The notes below the pieces were generated by a model. It was not told where the DNA came from, did not search any database, and saw only the letters and a list, made by a program, of their open reading frames with translations. A stretch of 64,000 nucleotides of DNA, taken from contig NZ_JBOFIN010000077.1 of assembly GCF_051650185.1 (NCBI RefSeq), forward strand, positions 38,309 through 102,308. The letters are read 5' to 3'. Below are positions 44,472-53,015 of the stretch, one piece after another. Made by a program: the position numbers and the translations under genes. This DNA is from Scandinavium sp051650185. Lineage in GTDB: Bacteria; Pseudomonadota; Gammaproteobacteria; Enterobacterales; Enterobacteriaceae. Within the stretch, counting starts at the first letter, position 1; each line of letters begins with the position of its first letter.

Positions 44472-46091
44472 ATGAGCGATTCGCCTCTTCCCGGCAGCGC
44501 CGCTAAGCGCCCGATGAAACTGAGTACGTTAGTCACCATCATGGTGTGCTGCGTGATGGGTGCAGTGCTTATCCTTGTCTATGCCTTGTGGCTTGGGCAG
44601 ATTAGCAGCACCACCCGCGACGGCGTGAAAGAGACCGCGCTGGCGATTGCCCGCACGGTTGCCGATTCACCGGAAGCGAAGCGTGGCCTGAGCCAGTCGC
44701 CCCAGGACAATATCATTGAGCCGCTGGCGCAGGCGGTGAAGCAGCGCAACGACCTGCTGTTTGTGGTGGTGACGGACATGCACGGCATTCGCTTCTCGCA
44801 TCCGGATAACGCCATCATCGGCAAACCGTTTATCGGCGAAGATCTGAATCCGGCGCTGGCAGGCAAAGAGAACGTCTCCATCAACCATGGCGTGCTGGCG
44901 GAAGCCCTGCGCGTGTTCACGCCGGTGTATGACGATAATCATCAGCAAATCGGCGTGGTGGTGGTCGGGATATCGCTGAGCAAAGTGGATGAACAGGTGA
45001 GCCGCAGCCGCTGGAGCGTGGTGTGGAGCGCCCTTTTCAGCGTAATTGTCGGCACCTTTGGCATTCTCTGCCTGGTGCGCGTGTTAAAACGCGTGCTGCT
45101 GGGGTTAGAACCAGCGGAGATCTCCAGCCTGTATCAACAGCGGCAGGCCATGTTGCAATCGCTTAAAGAAGGCGTTATGGCGGTGGATGCCCAGGGGCGA
45201 GTCACGGTGATCAACCACGCCGCACGCCAGATACTCCTTTCGTCTTCGAGCCTGATGCAGGGCGAACCGGGGCAAGCCGCGCTGGTCGCCAGCCTGAAAG
45301 AAGTGCTCGCCAGCGGCAACGCGATTCAGGACCGCGAGCTTGGCTGCAACGGACGGCTGCTGCTCAGCAACACCGTGCCGGTGCGCAGCCAGGGCCGCGT
45401 GATTGGCGCCATCAGCACTTTCCGCGATAAAACCGAGGTCAGCCAGCTGCTTCAGCGTCTTGATGGCATGGTGAACTACGTGGATGCGCTGCGTACCACG
45501 TCGCATGAATTTATGAATAAGCTGCATGTGATCCTCGGCCTGCTCAGTATGAAAAGCTATGACAGCCTTGAGAAGTACGTGCTGCAAACCGCACAAACTT
45601 ACCAGACCGACATTGGGGCCATTCAGCACCAGGTGAAATCCCCTGTCGTGGCGGGCTTCCTGCTCGGCAAAATCAGCCGTGCCAAAGAGCGCGGTTTCAG
45701 CCTGACGCTGGCAGAAGAGAGCCTGGTGCCGGATAATCCTAATGAACAACAGGTCACGGTGCTGGTGACCGTGCTGGGAAATCTGATTGAGAATGCGCTC
45801 GATGCCATGAGCGATCAGCCCGAAGGGGAAGTGAGCCTGCTGCTGCATTACCAGAATGGCTGGCTGATGGGCGAAGTGAGCGACGACGGCCCGGGCATTC
45901 CACAGGCCAATCTGGAGGCCATTTTTGCCAAAGGCTTCTCGACCAAAGGCGAGAACCGCGGCGTCGGGTTATTCCTCGCCAGCCAACAACTTGACGAGCT
46001 GGGCGGCACCCTGACGGTGGAATCCGAGCCCGGCGTGTTTACCCAATTTTTTGTTCATCTCCCGTGGGACAGTGAAAGGAAGAGTGCGTGA
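44472..46091 (+). CDS. dcuS: C4-dicarboxylate sensor histidine kinase DcuS
   Basis: A 539-residue membrane sensor kinase of the CitA/DcuS family that detects fumarate, succinate, malate or tartrate outside the cell and phosphorylates DcuR. Two membrane helices (about 20-42 and 182-202) bracket a periplasmic PAS domain. The residues known to bind C4-dicarboxylates in E. coli DcuS occur at identical positions: Arg107, His110, Phe120 and Arg147. A cytoplasmic PAS domain follows (QRQAMLQSLKEGVMAVD), then the phosphoacceptor box TTSHEFMNKLHVILGL and a GHKL ATPase with NLIENALDAM and DDGPGIP. Its stop overlaps the dcuR GTG by 4 bp. In E. coli dcuSR lies by dcuB-fumB; here it sits beside a soluble fumarate reductase and a different transporter. 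Confidence 0.95.
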   Translation: MSDSPLPGSAAKRPMKLSTLVTIMVCCVMGAVLILVYALWLGQISSTTRDGVKETALAIARTVADSPEAKRGLSQSPQDNIIEPLAQAVKQRNDLLFVVVTDMHGIRFSHPDNAIIGKPFIGEDLNPALAGKENVSINHGVLAEALRVFTPVYDDNHQQIGVVVVGISLSKVDEQVSRSRWSVVWSALFSVIVGTFGILCLVRVLKRVLLGLEPAEISSLYQQRQAMLQSLKEGVMAVDAQGRVTVINHAARQILLSSSSLMQGEPGQAALVASLKEVLASGNAIQDRELGCNGRLLLSNTVPVRSQGRVIGAISTFRDKTEVSQLLQRLDGMVNYVDALRTTSHEFMNKLHVILGLLSMKSYDSLEKYVLQTAQTYQTDIGAIQHQVKSPVVAGFLLGKISRAKERGFSLTLAEESLVPDNPNEQQVTVLVTVLGNLIENALDAMSDQPEGEVSLLLHYQNGWLMGEVSDDGPGIPQANLEAIFAKGFSTKGENRGVGLFLASQQLDELGGTLTVESEPGVFTQFFVHLPWDSERKSA

Positions 46092-46807
46092 TAAATGTAT
46101 TGATTGTTGACGATGACGCGATGGTCACCGAGCTGAACCGGATGTACGTCGCCCGGGTGCCCGGTTTCTCCTGCTGCGGCACGGCTTCCACGCTGGCCCA
46201 GGCCACAATGATGATCAACGACACTTCGCTTGCCATCGATCTGGTGCTGCTCGACGTTTATATGCAGCAGGACAATGGGCTGGATCTGCTGCCCGTTATC
46301 CGCGCCTCTGGCCGCGCTATCGACGTCATCATGATCTCTTCGGCAGCCGATGCCGCCACCATTCAGACCTCCATTCACTATGGCGTGGTGGATTATCTGA
46401 TTAAACCGTTCCAGTTCCCGCGTTTTGAAGAGGCGCTGAGCGCGTGGCGTGAGAAGAAAAACCTGATGGGCAGCCATGCTTATTATGAGCAGGCCGACGT
46501 CGACAGATTGCTGCACGGCGGCACGCCGGAAGTAGCCGACAGCAAGAAGCTGCCCAAAGGATTAACGCCGCAAACGCTGCGCACGATTTGCCAGTGGATT
46601 GACGCTCACCCCGAGCAGGAGTTTTCGACAGACGATCTGGCGCAGGCGGTAAATATTTCCCGCGTATCGTGTCGCAAATACCTGATTTGGCTGGCGCAGA
46701 TCAACATTCTCTTCACCAGCATTCACTACGGCGCCACCGGGCGACCGGTGTATCGCTATCGCCTGGTGGCGGAGCAGTACGGCTTGCTCAAACAGTACGG
46801 TCAATAA
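46088..46807 (+). CDS. dcuR: C4-dicarboxylate response regulator DcuR
   Basis: A 239-residue CitB/DcuR-type response regulator. The receiver domain (1-120) has the acidic pocket DDD at 8-10, the phosphoacceptor Asp in LVLLDVYM and the Lys in YLIKPFQF. A linker leads to a C-terminal helix-turn-helix (FSTDDLAQAVNISRVSCRKYL) that binds promoters for anaerobic fumarate respiration genes. It starts with GTG overlapping the dcuS stop. It runs convergently into the ApbE gene with a 20-bp overlap of coding ends. Likely targets in this window are the divergent transporter/fumarate reductase promoters at 50739-51374, but I did not identify a DcuR site there. Confidence 0.95.
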   Translation: MINVLIVDDDAMVTELNRMYVARVPGFSCCGTASTLAQATMMINDTSLAIDLVLLDVYMQQDNGLDLLPVIRASGRAIDVIMISSAADAATIQTSIHYGVVDYLIKPFQFPRFEEALSAWREKKNLMGSHAYYEQADVDRLLHGGTPEVADSKKLPKGLTPQTLRTICQWIDAHPEQEFSTDDLAQAVNISRVSCRKYLIWLAQINILFTSIHYGATGRPVYRYRLVAEQYGLLKQYGQ

Positions 46808-47771
46808 GCCGGTAGCTGTCGTCCAGCAGCGTAAAACGGAACTGGCGCCGGGAAGAAAGCACCACTTCCCGCGCTTTCGTAACGAAAATCGCTTCGATGT
46901 CGTCCCTGCCTTTCAGCATCTGGCAGCCTTTCTCAATGCCCGCGCCGTAAATCAGCGTGGTCCAGATATCGCCGTCGAGCGAATCGGTGGAGATGATGGT
47001 CACGCTGTCCAGTTCGTTATCCAGCGGATAGCCGGTTTGCGGACTCAGGATGTGATGATAGCGGCGGCCGTCCTGTTCGAAATAGCGCTCATAAGTACCA
47101 GACGTGACGACGGATTTATTGCTCACTTCCATCGCGCCAACTAACGCATCAGCAGCAGAAAACGGTTTTTTCAGCCCGATGCTCCAGTGCCCCTGGGGCG
47201 AACCCAGCGTCTGGACGTTACCGCCAAGATTAATCAGCCCTTCGGTGACGCCTTCCCGACGCAGCAAATCACGAACCCGGTCGGCAATGTAGCCTTTGGC
47301 TATCGCGCCAAGATCGATTTCCATCCCTTTATGGGTCAGAAACACGCTGAGTTGAGCGTCGTCGAGGATGACATCCTGCGGTTGTGTTATCGCCAGCAGC
47401 GAAGCAATCTCCTCTTCAGGCGGCACGCTGTCGCCTTTAAAACCAATTCGCCAGCGTTTCACCAACGGGCCGATAGCCAGATTGAACGCGCTGCCCGGCA
47501 GAATGCTCGCGGCTTTCGCGCACTTGATAAGCTGGTAGACAGCCCGGCTCACGACGACCGGGCGAACGCCCGCAGCGTGGTTGATATCCATCACCTGCGA
47601 TTCAGCCCGGTTAACGGTGAACAGGTCTTCATACTGTTTAATCAGGCCAAACACGCGGGAAGCCAGCGTCGGGTTATCGCTGAAGAGTTTAAGAAGAATG
47701 GGCGAGCCCATCAGGACGGCGGAGTAGCTGTAAACCGATTCATCTGTTGGCATCGCGGTTGCCCTCATCAT
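46788..47771 (-). CDS. Cytoplasmic ApbE-family FAD:protein FMN transferase
   Basis: A 327-residue flavin transferase that attaches FMN covalently through a phosphoester to Thr/Ser in FMN_bind domains, using FAD and Mg. Family features include the early segment YSYSAVLMGSPILLKLF, the DLGAIAKGYIADRV helix that contacts FAD, GLINLGGNVQTLG and the terminal ILSPQTGYP and TTLIYGAG motifs. It has no signal peptide or lipobox, unlike secreted ApbE, so it works in the cytoplasm. It lies downstream of the fumarate reductase gene on the same strand, whose FMN_bind domain is the obvious substrate; a comparable pair is known in Klebsiella pneumoniae. An ATG at 47753 with GAGG upstream is an alternative start. 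Its end overlaps dcuR by 20 bp. Confidence 0.92.
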   Translation of the reverse strand: MMRATAMPTDESVYSYSAVLMGSPILLKLFSDNPTLASRVFGLIKQYEDLFTVNRAESQVMDINHAAGVRPVVVSRAVYQLIKCAKAASILPGSAFNLAIGPLVKRWRIGFKGDSVPPEEEIASLLAITQPQDVILDDAQLSVFLTHKGMEIDLGAIAKGYIADRVRDLLRREGVTEGLINLGGNVQTLGSPQGHWSIGLKKPFSAADALVGAMEVSNKSVVTSGTYERYFEQDGRRYHHILSPQTGYPLDNELDSVTIISTDSLDGDIWTTLIYGAGIEKGCQMLKGRDDIEAIFVTKAREVVLSSRRQFRFTLLDDSYRLIDRTV

Positions 47772-47822
47772 GGTTACTGCTCTTATTGTTCAAAAGTCGT
47801 TTGGCAATAGCGTCGATTTGTT

Positions 47823-47952
47823 CCCCCTCTCCCCTGCCCTCTCCCAAAGGGAGAGGGAGAAAGGGTGCTTCACTCTCCCCAGCCATCTCCCCAGAGAGAG
47901 GGAGAGAACCGGCAATTCCCTCTCCCTTTGGGAGAGGGTTAGGGAGAGGGGC
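47823..47952. repeat. Inverted pair of ~35-bp palindromic intergenic repeats
   Basis: Each copy contains CCCTCTCCC-N3-GGGAGAGGG (47837-47857 with AAA centre, 47918-47938 with TTT centre) and a flanking CCCCTCTCCC. The copies are in opposite orientation, giving a BIME-like structure between the fumarate reductase and ApbE genes. It could stabilise or punctuate the shared transcript. This CCCTCTCCC-type palindrome is common in enterobacterial intergenic regions. Confidence 0.75.
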
Positions 47953-47963
47953 ACGCGCCTGAC

Positions 47964-50738
47964 TTAACCCCGGGCGCGAACGGCCGCCTGATGGCCCGCC
48001 AGCGTACCAAAGATAATGATATCCGCTACCGCGTTCCCGCCGATACGGTTACCACCGTGGATACCGCCGACCACTTCGCCCGCCGCGTACGCACCCGGGA
48101 TAACCTGATGCTCAGCGTTCAACACTTCCGTTTGGGTGTTGATGGTCACGCCGCCCATGGTGTGGTGTACGCCTGGGGCAATCTGAATGGCGTGGAACGG
48201 GCCTTCGTTGATGGGCGCACGCAGCGCGGTGGTACGGCCAAAATCGTCGTCGTGCTGTTTCTCCACAAAGCCATTGTAGCGTTCCAGCGTGGCGAGGAAA
48301 GCATGCTCATCCATGCCCAGTTTCGCCGCCAGTTCACGCGGTGAGCTGGCGCTGACCACCAGGCCTTTGGCGATGTACTCGTCGGCCGCTTTGTTTTTCG
48401 CCCTCACGTGTTCATCAAACACGATGTAAGCGAAGTGTTCCGGCAGCGCGATAATCGCCGCAGAGACTTTATCGCGGGTCGACATTTCGTTGTAGAAACG
48501 GCTGCCCTGCTGATTAACCAGAATCGCGCCGCCACCGCGGATAGATTCAGAAATCAGGTATGAGGTTTTCTGCTCGACGGTTGGGTGGATCTGAATTTCG
48601 CCCATGTCGACAGTGCCCGCCCCGATGCGTTCCAGCAGCGCGATACCGCCGCCAGTAGCGCCTTTATGGTTGGTGGTCACGAACCCTTCGAGATCAGGAC
48701 GGTATTTCACCACCATTGCGCTGTTGGCGCTGAAGCCACCGGTTGCCACCACCACGCTTTTTGTCTGCACGGTGAGGGTTTCGTTTTCGTCGTTCAGCAG
48801 ACGCACGCCGCTCACTTCGCCCTCAACAAACAGAATGTCGTCGACGGAAGTGTCCAGCATCACGTCAATGCCGCGTTTGGTGATGTTACGAACCAGGCCG
48901 CTAATCAGGTAGCCGCCGACAGCCGATCCATCACGCGGGCGGTGAGTACGGTCGATGCTCATGCCACCGGTGGTGGTGATGTCGTTCAGCATGATGCCGC
49001 GACGAGCCAGCCATTCGATGGCTTCCGGTGCATTTTCCACAAAGCGACGCAGCAGCTCAGGGTTGTTTTTGTTGCCGCCGCCTTTCAGGGTTTCGGCATA
49101 GAACAGCTCTTTGCTGTCCTGAATGCCTTTCACGCGCTGGAAGCGAGTTTCCGCGGCGTTCATCCCCGCAGAGGCTTTAATGGTGTTGCCGCCGATGGTT
49201 GGCATTTTCTCTACGATCAGCACTCTCGCCCCTTCGTCGTGCGCCTGAATCGCCGCCGCCAGACCAGCCCCGCCGCTGCCCACAACCACCACGTCGTAGT
49301 TTTTCGGTGCCTGTTCGTCGCCACCCTCTTCCGCTACGCGGGCTTTGGTGGATTTGAGCATCGCTTTGGAGACGGCTTTTTTCACCGCTTCACTCTGACT
49401 GGTTGCGCCAGAGATAGCGTCCACGTGCGGGGTATTGGCATCCAGAATGCGGGTTTTGATTTCTTCAAAGCTGGTGATGAACTCAACCTGAGATGGGCCG
49501 GACACCAGTTCGATATCGGCAATGCTGTCGCTGTCGAGGCTGACGTTAATCACCAGTTCACTGGCGTCGTCGTTCACGGTTTCGCAGAACACGCCCGGTT
49601 TGAATTTCGCGTCACCCATGCTCATGTCGCGGATCATCGCTTCCACCAGCGAGAAGCGCCACAGAGGCTCAGGGATGTTCAGGGCTTCACGCTGTGTGCT
49701 GTCGATGAACAGCTCCAGTTCTTCGCCGTTAGCAATGCGGTCAGTCCAGTCCGGATAAGCGATGGTGGCGCGCCCGACAGCAATCAGATCATAGCCATGA
49801 TCGATGCCTTCTTCGGCATCTTTGGCGTTCACCACGCCGCCCACGCCCATCACCGGAATTTGCGCCAGCGCGTCAGAGCGTAGCGAGCAGAACTTTTCAA
49901 TCAGTGGAGTCGGGTCCTGTGTGTCCACGATGGAAGGACGCAGGCTGGCCCCCAGCGAGAAGTGCAGATAATCGAGGCCACGCGCCGCCAGTTTTTCCAG
50001 CAGATACATCGTGTCGTCAAAACGGATGCCCGGGACTTCCATCTCTTCCGGCGAGAAGCGATAGCCGATAATGAAGCTGTCGTCAGCGTACTGGCGGACC
50101 ATTTTGTGAGTGATATCCAGCACCGCCAGAGGGAATTTCGCGCGGTTGTCGCGGCTGCCGCCCCACTCGTCGTCACGCTGGTTAGAGTTGGGTGAGTAGA
50201 ATTGTTGAATCAGATAGGTGTTCGCGCCATGGATTTCGACCCCGTCAAAACCGGCCTGAATCGCACGACGCACACCGTCACCAAATTTGGTTACCATGCC
50301 TGCCACTTCTTCCGTGGTCAGGGCAACTGGGGTGGCTGCGCCATCACGCGGAGCAGCCACAGCGCTTGGGCCAACCGGAGTACGCCCGCCGATCAGTTTC
50401 GGATCAACCATGCGGCCGCCGTGGTAAATCTGCAAAATCGCCTTAGAGCCTTCGGCTTTGATCGCGGCGGCAATGTTTGCCAGGCCGGCAATTTTCTCGT
50501 CGTTATCGATACCAATGGCGCCCGGGAACGCGAGGCCCAGATCGTCAATAAAGCAGCATTCCACAATGATGGTGCCGATGCTGCCTGCACGAACCCGATA
50601 ATACTCCACCAGCTCGCTGGTGACGGTTCCGTCGAAATAACCTGTGCAGGTGGTCATCGGAGCCATTAACAAACGGTTTTTCAGCTCGGTCCCATTCGGT
50701 AAAGTGAAAGGGCTCAGAATGCGTTCGTTACTGGTCAT
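47964..50738 (-). CDS. Soluble NADH-dependent fumarate reductase (OYE-like, FMN_bind, FAD_binding_2)
   Basis: A 924-residue cytoplasmic flavoprotein with three domains. An Old Yellow Enzyme-like barrel (1-350; NADH and FMN binding, with QIYHGGRM and EIHGANTYL) comes first. Next is an FMN_bind domain (about 385-465) with the ApbE target motif DAISGATS (Thr446 is the likely flavinylated residue). Last is a fumarate-reductase-type FAD domain (about 480-924; dinucleotide motif VVGSGGAG, later VATGGFSANS, HHTMGGV and AGEVVGGIHGGNRIGGN). The same architecture is described for the Klebsiella pneumoniae cytoplasmic NADH:fumarate reductase. No signal peptide. TGGAG precedes the ATG by 7 nt. It lies upstream of the ApbE gene and divergent from the dicarboxylate transporter gene, which fits anaerobic disposal of NADH with succinate as product. 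Confidence 0.94.
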   Translation of the reverse strand: MTSNERILSPFTLPNGTELKNRLLMAPMTTCTGYFDGTVTSELVEYYRVRAGSIGTIIVECCFIDDLGLAFPGAIGIDNDEKIAGLANIAAAIKAEGSKAILQIYHGGRMVDPKLIGGRTPVGPSAVAAPRDGAATPVALTTEEVAGMVTKFGDGVRRAIQAGFDGVEIHGANTYLIQQFYSPNSNQRDDEWGGSRDNRAKFPLAVLDITHKMVRQYADDSFIIGYRFSPEEMEVPGIRFDDTMYLLEKLAARGLDYLHFSLGASLRPSIVDTQDPTPLIEKFCSLRSDALAQIPVMGVGGVVNAKDAEEGIDHGYDLIAVGRATIAYPDWTDRIANGEELELFIDSTQREALNIPEPLWRFSLVEAMIRDMSMGDAKFKPGVFCETVNDDASELVINVSLDSDSIADIELVSGPSQVEFITSFEEIKTRILDANTPHVDAISGATSQSEAVKKAVSKAMLKSTKARVAEEGGDEQAPKNYDVVVVGSGGAGLAAAIQAHDEGARVLIVEKMPTIGGNTIKASAGMNAAETRFQRVKGIQDSKELFYAETLKGGGNKNNPELLRRFVENAPEAIEWLARRGIMLNDITTTGGMSIDRTHRPRDGSAVGGYLISGLVRNITKRGIDVMLDTSVDDILFVEGEVSGVRLLNDENETLTVQTKSVVVATGGFSANSAMVVKYRPDLEGFVTTNHKGATGGGIALLERIGAGTVDMGEIQIHPTVEQKTSYLISESIRGGGAILVNQQGSRFYNEMSTRDKVSAAIIALPEHFAYIVFDEHVRAKNKAADEYIAKGLVVSASSPRELAAKLGMDEHAFLATLERYNGFVEKQHDDDFGRTTALRAPINEGPFHAIQIAPGVHHTMGGVTINTQTEVLNAEHQVIPGAYAAGEVVGGIHGGNRIGGNAVADIIIFGTLAGHQAAVRARG

Positions 50739-51101
50739 AATAGAACTCCAGATTTTAAGATTGAAATTTAAGAATTCGGTGACGGACAGTTTCTGCGTTT
50801 TATTTAGTGGTCCGATTTCATGCTTATTAATATACGCTTTCTTTAATTACTAAAGTTATTACGTTAGTTATAAAACTATTTAATACCTGATATAACAGAG
50901 ATACCACCACGGTATTAGCATTTTAAAATAGCGCATTCACATCCTCGCCATCGCCGATAACAATACGGTTACGTTTGTTAACGTCAAGTCACGGCAAAAA
51001 CACAATACCACACACATGCAAATCAACAAGATAACCATAAATAAAAAATCAAATGATAATTTATCTCAATAATAAGTTAACAATAATAGAGAATTTATGA
51101 A

Positions 51102-51129
51102 AATAACCCCATGCCACAATAGGGTTATT
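51102..51129. repeat. Inverted repeat AATAACCC/GGGTTATT
   Basis: Perfect 8-bp arms (51102-51109 and 51122-51129) with a 12-nt spacer, about 40 bp upstream of the FNR site. There is no gene end nearby on either strand, so an operator is more likely than a terminator. Confidence 0.4.
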
Positions 51130-51165
51130 CGATAATGAAAAAAAACGGCGACTATTTTCGATTTC

Positions 51166-51179
51166 TTGATCTCGATCAA
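51166..51179 (+). promoter_or_regulatory. Perfect FNR binding site
   Basis: TTGATCTCGATCAA matches the TTGAT-N4-ATCAA consensus at all ten defined positions. Its centre is about 42 bp upstream of the expected transcription start of the transporter gene, the usual class II activation position, so expression should rise without oxygen. Confidence 0.8.
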
Positions 51180-51203
51180 TTGCAACGCAGAGTGAAAGCG
51201 CAA

Positions 51204-51209
51204 TATATA
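51204..51209 (+). promoter_or_regulatory. Probable -10 element of the transporter promoter
   Basis: TATATA lies 24 bp after the end of the FNR site. This places the start near 51215 and the FNR centre near -42, a coherent FNR class II promoter. The resulting leader would be about 160 nt. Confidence 0.5.
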
Positions 51210-51374
51210 AATAACCCAAATATTTTATTTAACGCAGACACAATTGCGTTAAATGGCGATATCCGGAAAAAGTAAACCGCGTCATTTATAATTAAAGAAA
51301 CTTTCGAAACTAAAAAAACAAACGCGTTATTTTCGGGCCACCACCGAATTCTTAACTACTTGTCGAGTCTCACT

Positions 51375-52886
51375 ATGAAAGACAAAACTGCAACCCCCGC
51401 GCCCGCTCCTTCAGCAAGCGCAAAAACCGGTAATAAGAACCGTCTGCTGATGATGGCTCTGCCCGTCATCGTCGCGGTACTTTTGCTGTTCGTTCCGGTT
51501 CCGGACGGGCTTCCTCCGTACGCCTGGCACTACTTCGCTATCTTCGTCGGCGTGATTGTTGGCCTTATCTTTGAACCGCTTCCGGGTGCCGTAATCGGTT
51601 TAACCGGCGTGGTCGTTATCGCGCTGTGTAGCCAGTGGCTGTTGTTCAGCCCGGAACAAATGCTGGAGCCGAAATTTAAACTGGCCACCGCCTCCTTTAA
51701 ATGGGCAGTCAGTGGGTTTGGTAACTCCACCGTTTGGCTGATTTTCGGCGCCTTTATGTTTGCCGCCGGTTACGACAAAACGCAGTTTGGCCGCCGTCTG
51801 GCGCTGATCCTGGTGAAATACCTCGGTCGCCGCAGCCTGACGCTGGGTTATGCCATCACCTTCGCCGACCTGCTGTTGGCCCCGTTCACCCCGTCTAACA
51901 CCGCGCGTAGCGGCGGGACTATCTACCCGATCATCGCTAACCTGCCGCCGCTGTACGGCTCAAAACCGAATGACCCAAGCGCGCGTAAAATCGGCTCTTA
52001 TCTGATGTGGGTGGCGATTACCGCGGCCTGTATCACCAGCTCGATGTTCCTGTCTGCGCTGGCCCCTAACCTGCTGGCGCTGGCGCTGGTGAAAAGCATT
52101 GTGGGTCTGAATATTTCCTGGGGGATGTGGTTCCTGGCGTTCCTGCCGCTCGGCGTGATCCTGATTCTGGTGATGCCGCTGCTGGCTTACTGGTTCTATC
52201 CGCCGGAAGTGAAAGTGAACAACGAGGTGCCGCTGTGGGCCGCACGCGAGCTGGAAAAACTCGGCAAACTGTCGCGCAATGAGATCCTTCTGCTGGTGTT
52301 CGTGTGCTGTGCGCTGATGATGTGGATCTTCGCCGCCGACTTTATCGAACCGGCAATGGCGGCCCTGTTGGTTATCGGGCTGATGCTGTGGACTGGCGTG
52401 CTGAACTGGAACGACATCACCAGCAACAAAGCGGCATGGAACACCTTTGTGTGGTTTGCGACGCTGGTTGCGCTGGCTGATGGTCTTTCTTCGACTGGCT
52501 TTATCGCCTGGCTGGGTAAAGAGGGCGGCGCGCTGATGGGCGGTATCTCTCCGGGCACAGCGACCATTGTTCTGCTGCTGGCGTTCTACCTGCTGCACTA
52601 CTTATTTGCCAGCACCACCGCGCACACCACGGCGCTGCTGCCAGCGATGCTGACCATCGCCTCCACCATTCCGGGCATGAATATGGAAGTGTTCTGTTTG
52701 CTGATGGTGACCTCGCTCGGCGTGATGGGGATTATCACCCCGTACGGCACCGGCCCTAGCCCAATCTATTACGGCAGCGGCTATCTGCCGACCAAAGACT
52801 ACTGGCGTCTGGGCACCCTCTTCGGGGCTATCTTCCTCGCCGCCCTGCTGCTGATTGGTTATCCGTGGATGTCGATGATCTTCTGA
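51375..52886 (+). CDS. DASS-family dicarboxylate/succinate antiporter (CitT/TtdT type)
   Basis: A 503-residue inner-membrane protein with about 12-14 hydrophobic helices, related to CitT, TtdT (YgjE) and YbhI. The N-terminus is a short cytoplasmic Ala/Pro/Lys-rich tail. Family signatures include the substrate/sodium motif LLAPFTPSNTARSGG and the second half TTAHTTALLPAML with LGVMGIITPYGTGPSP. Its likely job is exchange of an external C4-dicarboxylate (malate, tartrate or fumarate) for succinate. The start ATG 51375 has GAG 7 nt upstream; a TTG five codons earlier was rejected. It shares an FNR-type promoter region with the divergent fumarate reductase and lies upstream of class I fumarase, across a BIME. 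The exact substrate is not readable from sequence. Confidence 0.92.
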   Translation: MKDKTATPAPAPSASAKTGNKNRLLMMALPVIVAVLLLFVPVPDGLPPYAWHYFAIFVGVIVGLIFEPLPGAVIGLTGVVVIALCSQWLLFSPEQMLEPKFKLATASFKWAVSGFGNSTVWLIFGAFMFAAGYDKTQFGRRLALILVKYLGRRSLTLGYAITFADLLLAPFTPSNTARSGGTIYPIIANLPPLYGSKPNDPSARKIGSYLMWVAITAACITSSMFLSALAPNLLALALVKSIVGLNISWGMWFLAFLPLGVILILVMPLLAYWFYPPEVKVNNEVPLWAARELEKLGKLSRNEILLLVFVCCALMMWIFAADFIEPAMAALLVIGLMLWTGVLNWNDITSNKAAWNTFVWFATLVALADGLSSTGFIAWLGKEGGALMGGISPGTATIVLLLAFYLLHYLFASTTAHTTALLPAMLTIASTIPGMNMEVFCLLMVTSLGVMGIITPYGTGPSPIYYGSGYLPTKDYWRLGTLFGAIFLAALLLIGYPWMSMIF

Positions 52887-52915
52887 TACCTCGACAATGC
52901 CCGGTGGTACTGATT

Positions 52916-52990
52916 GCCCGGTGGCGCTGGCGCTTACCGGGCCTACAAGCCGGGCGTGTCGTAGGCCTGATAAGCGAAGCGCCATCAGGC
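52916..52990. repeat. REP/BIME element between transporter and fumarase genes
   Basis: Two palindromic units: GCCCGGT/ACCGGGC (52916-52922 and 52936-52942) and GCCTGAT/ATCAGGC (52965-52971 and 52984-52990), with linkers GCCTACAAGCC and GTAGGCC typical of enterobacterial REP sequences. Read-through transcripts would carry these hairpins, which often set different mRNA stability for the two genes. Confidence 0.85.
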
Positions 52991-53015
52991 AAAAATAACG
53001 ATTCTGGAGTTGAGT

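Larger units (their letters stand above)
50739..51374. other. AT-rich divergent regulatory region (fumarate reductase / transporter)
   Basis: About 636 bp without a credible gene. It is much more AT-rich than its surroundings. It holds a perfect FNR site, a well-placed -10 element for the transporter and an 8-bp inverted repeat (51102-51129). I could not identify a DcuR site or a clear promoter for the fumarate reductase direction by eye. Confidence 0.7.

Noticed and set aside
48585..49883. 432-codon open frame on the plus strand
   Set aside because: Antisense to the fumarate reductase gene, whose domains are continuous on the minus strand.
50985..51000. Second FNR-like site (TTTGTTAACGTCAA)
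   Set aside because: Only 7 of 10 consensus positions match and the conserved G and A of the left half are missing.
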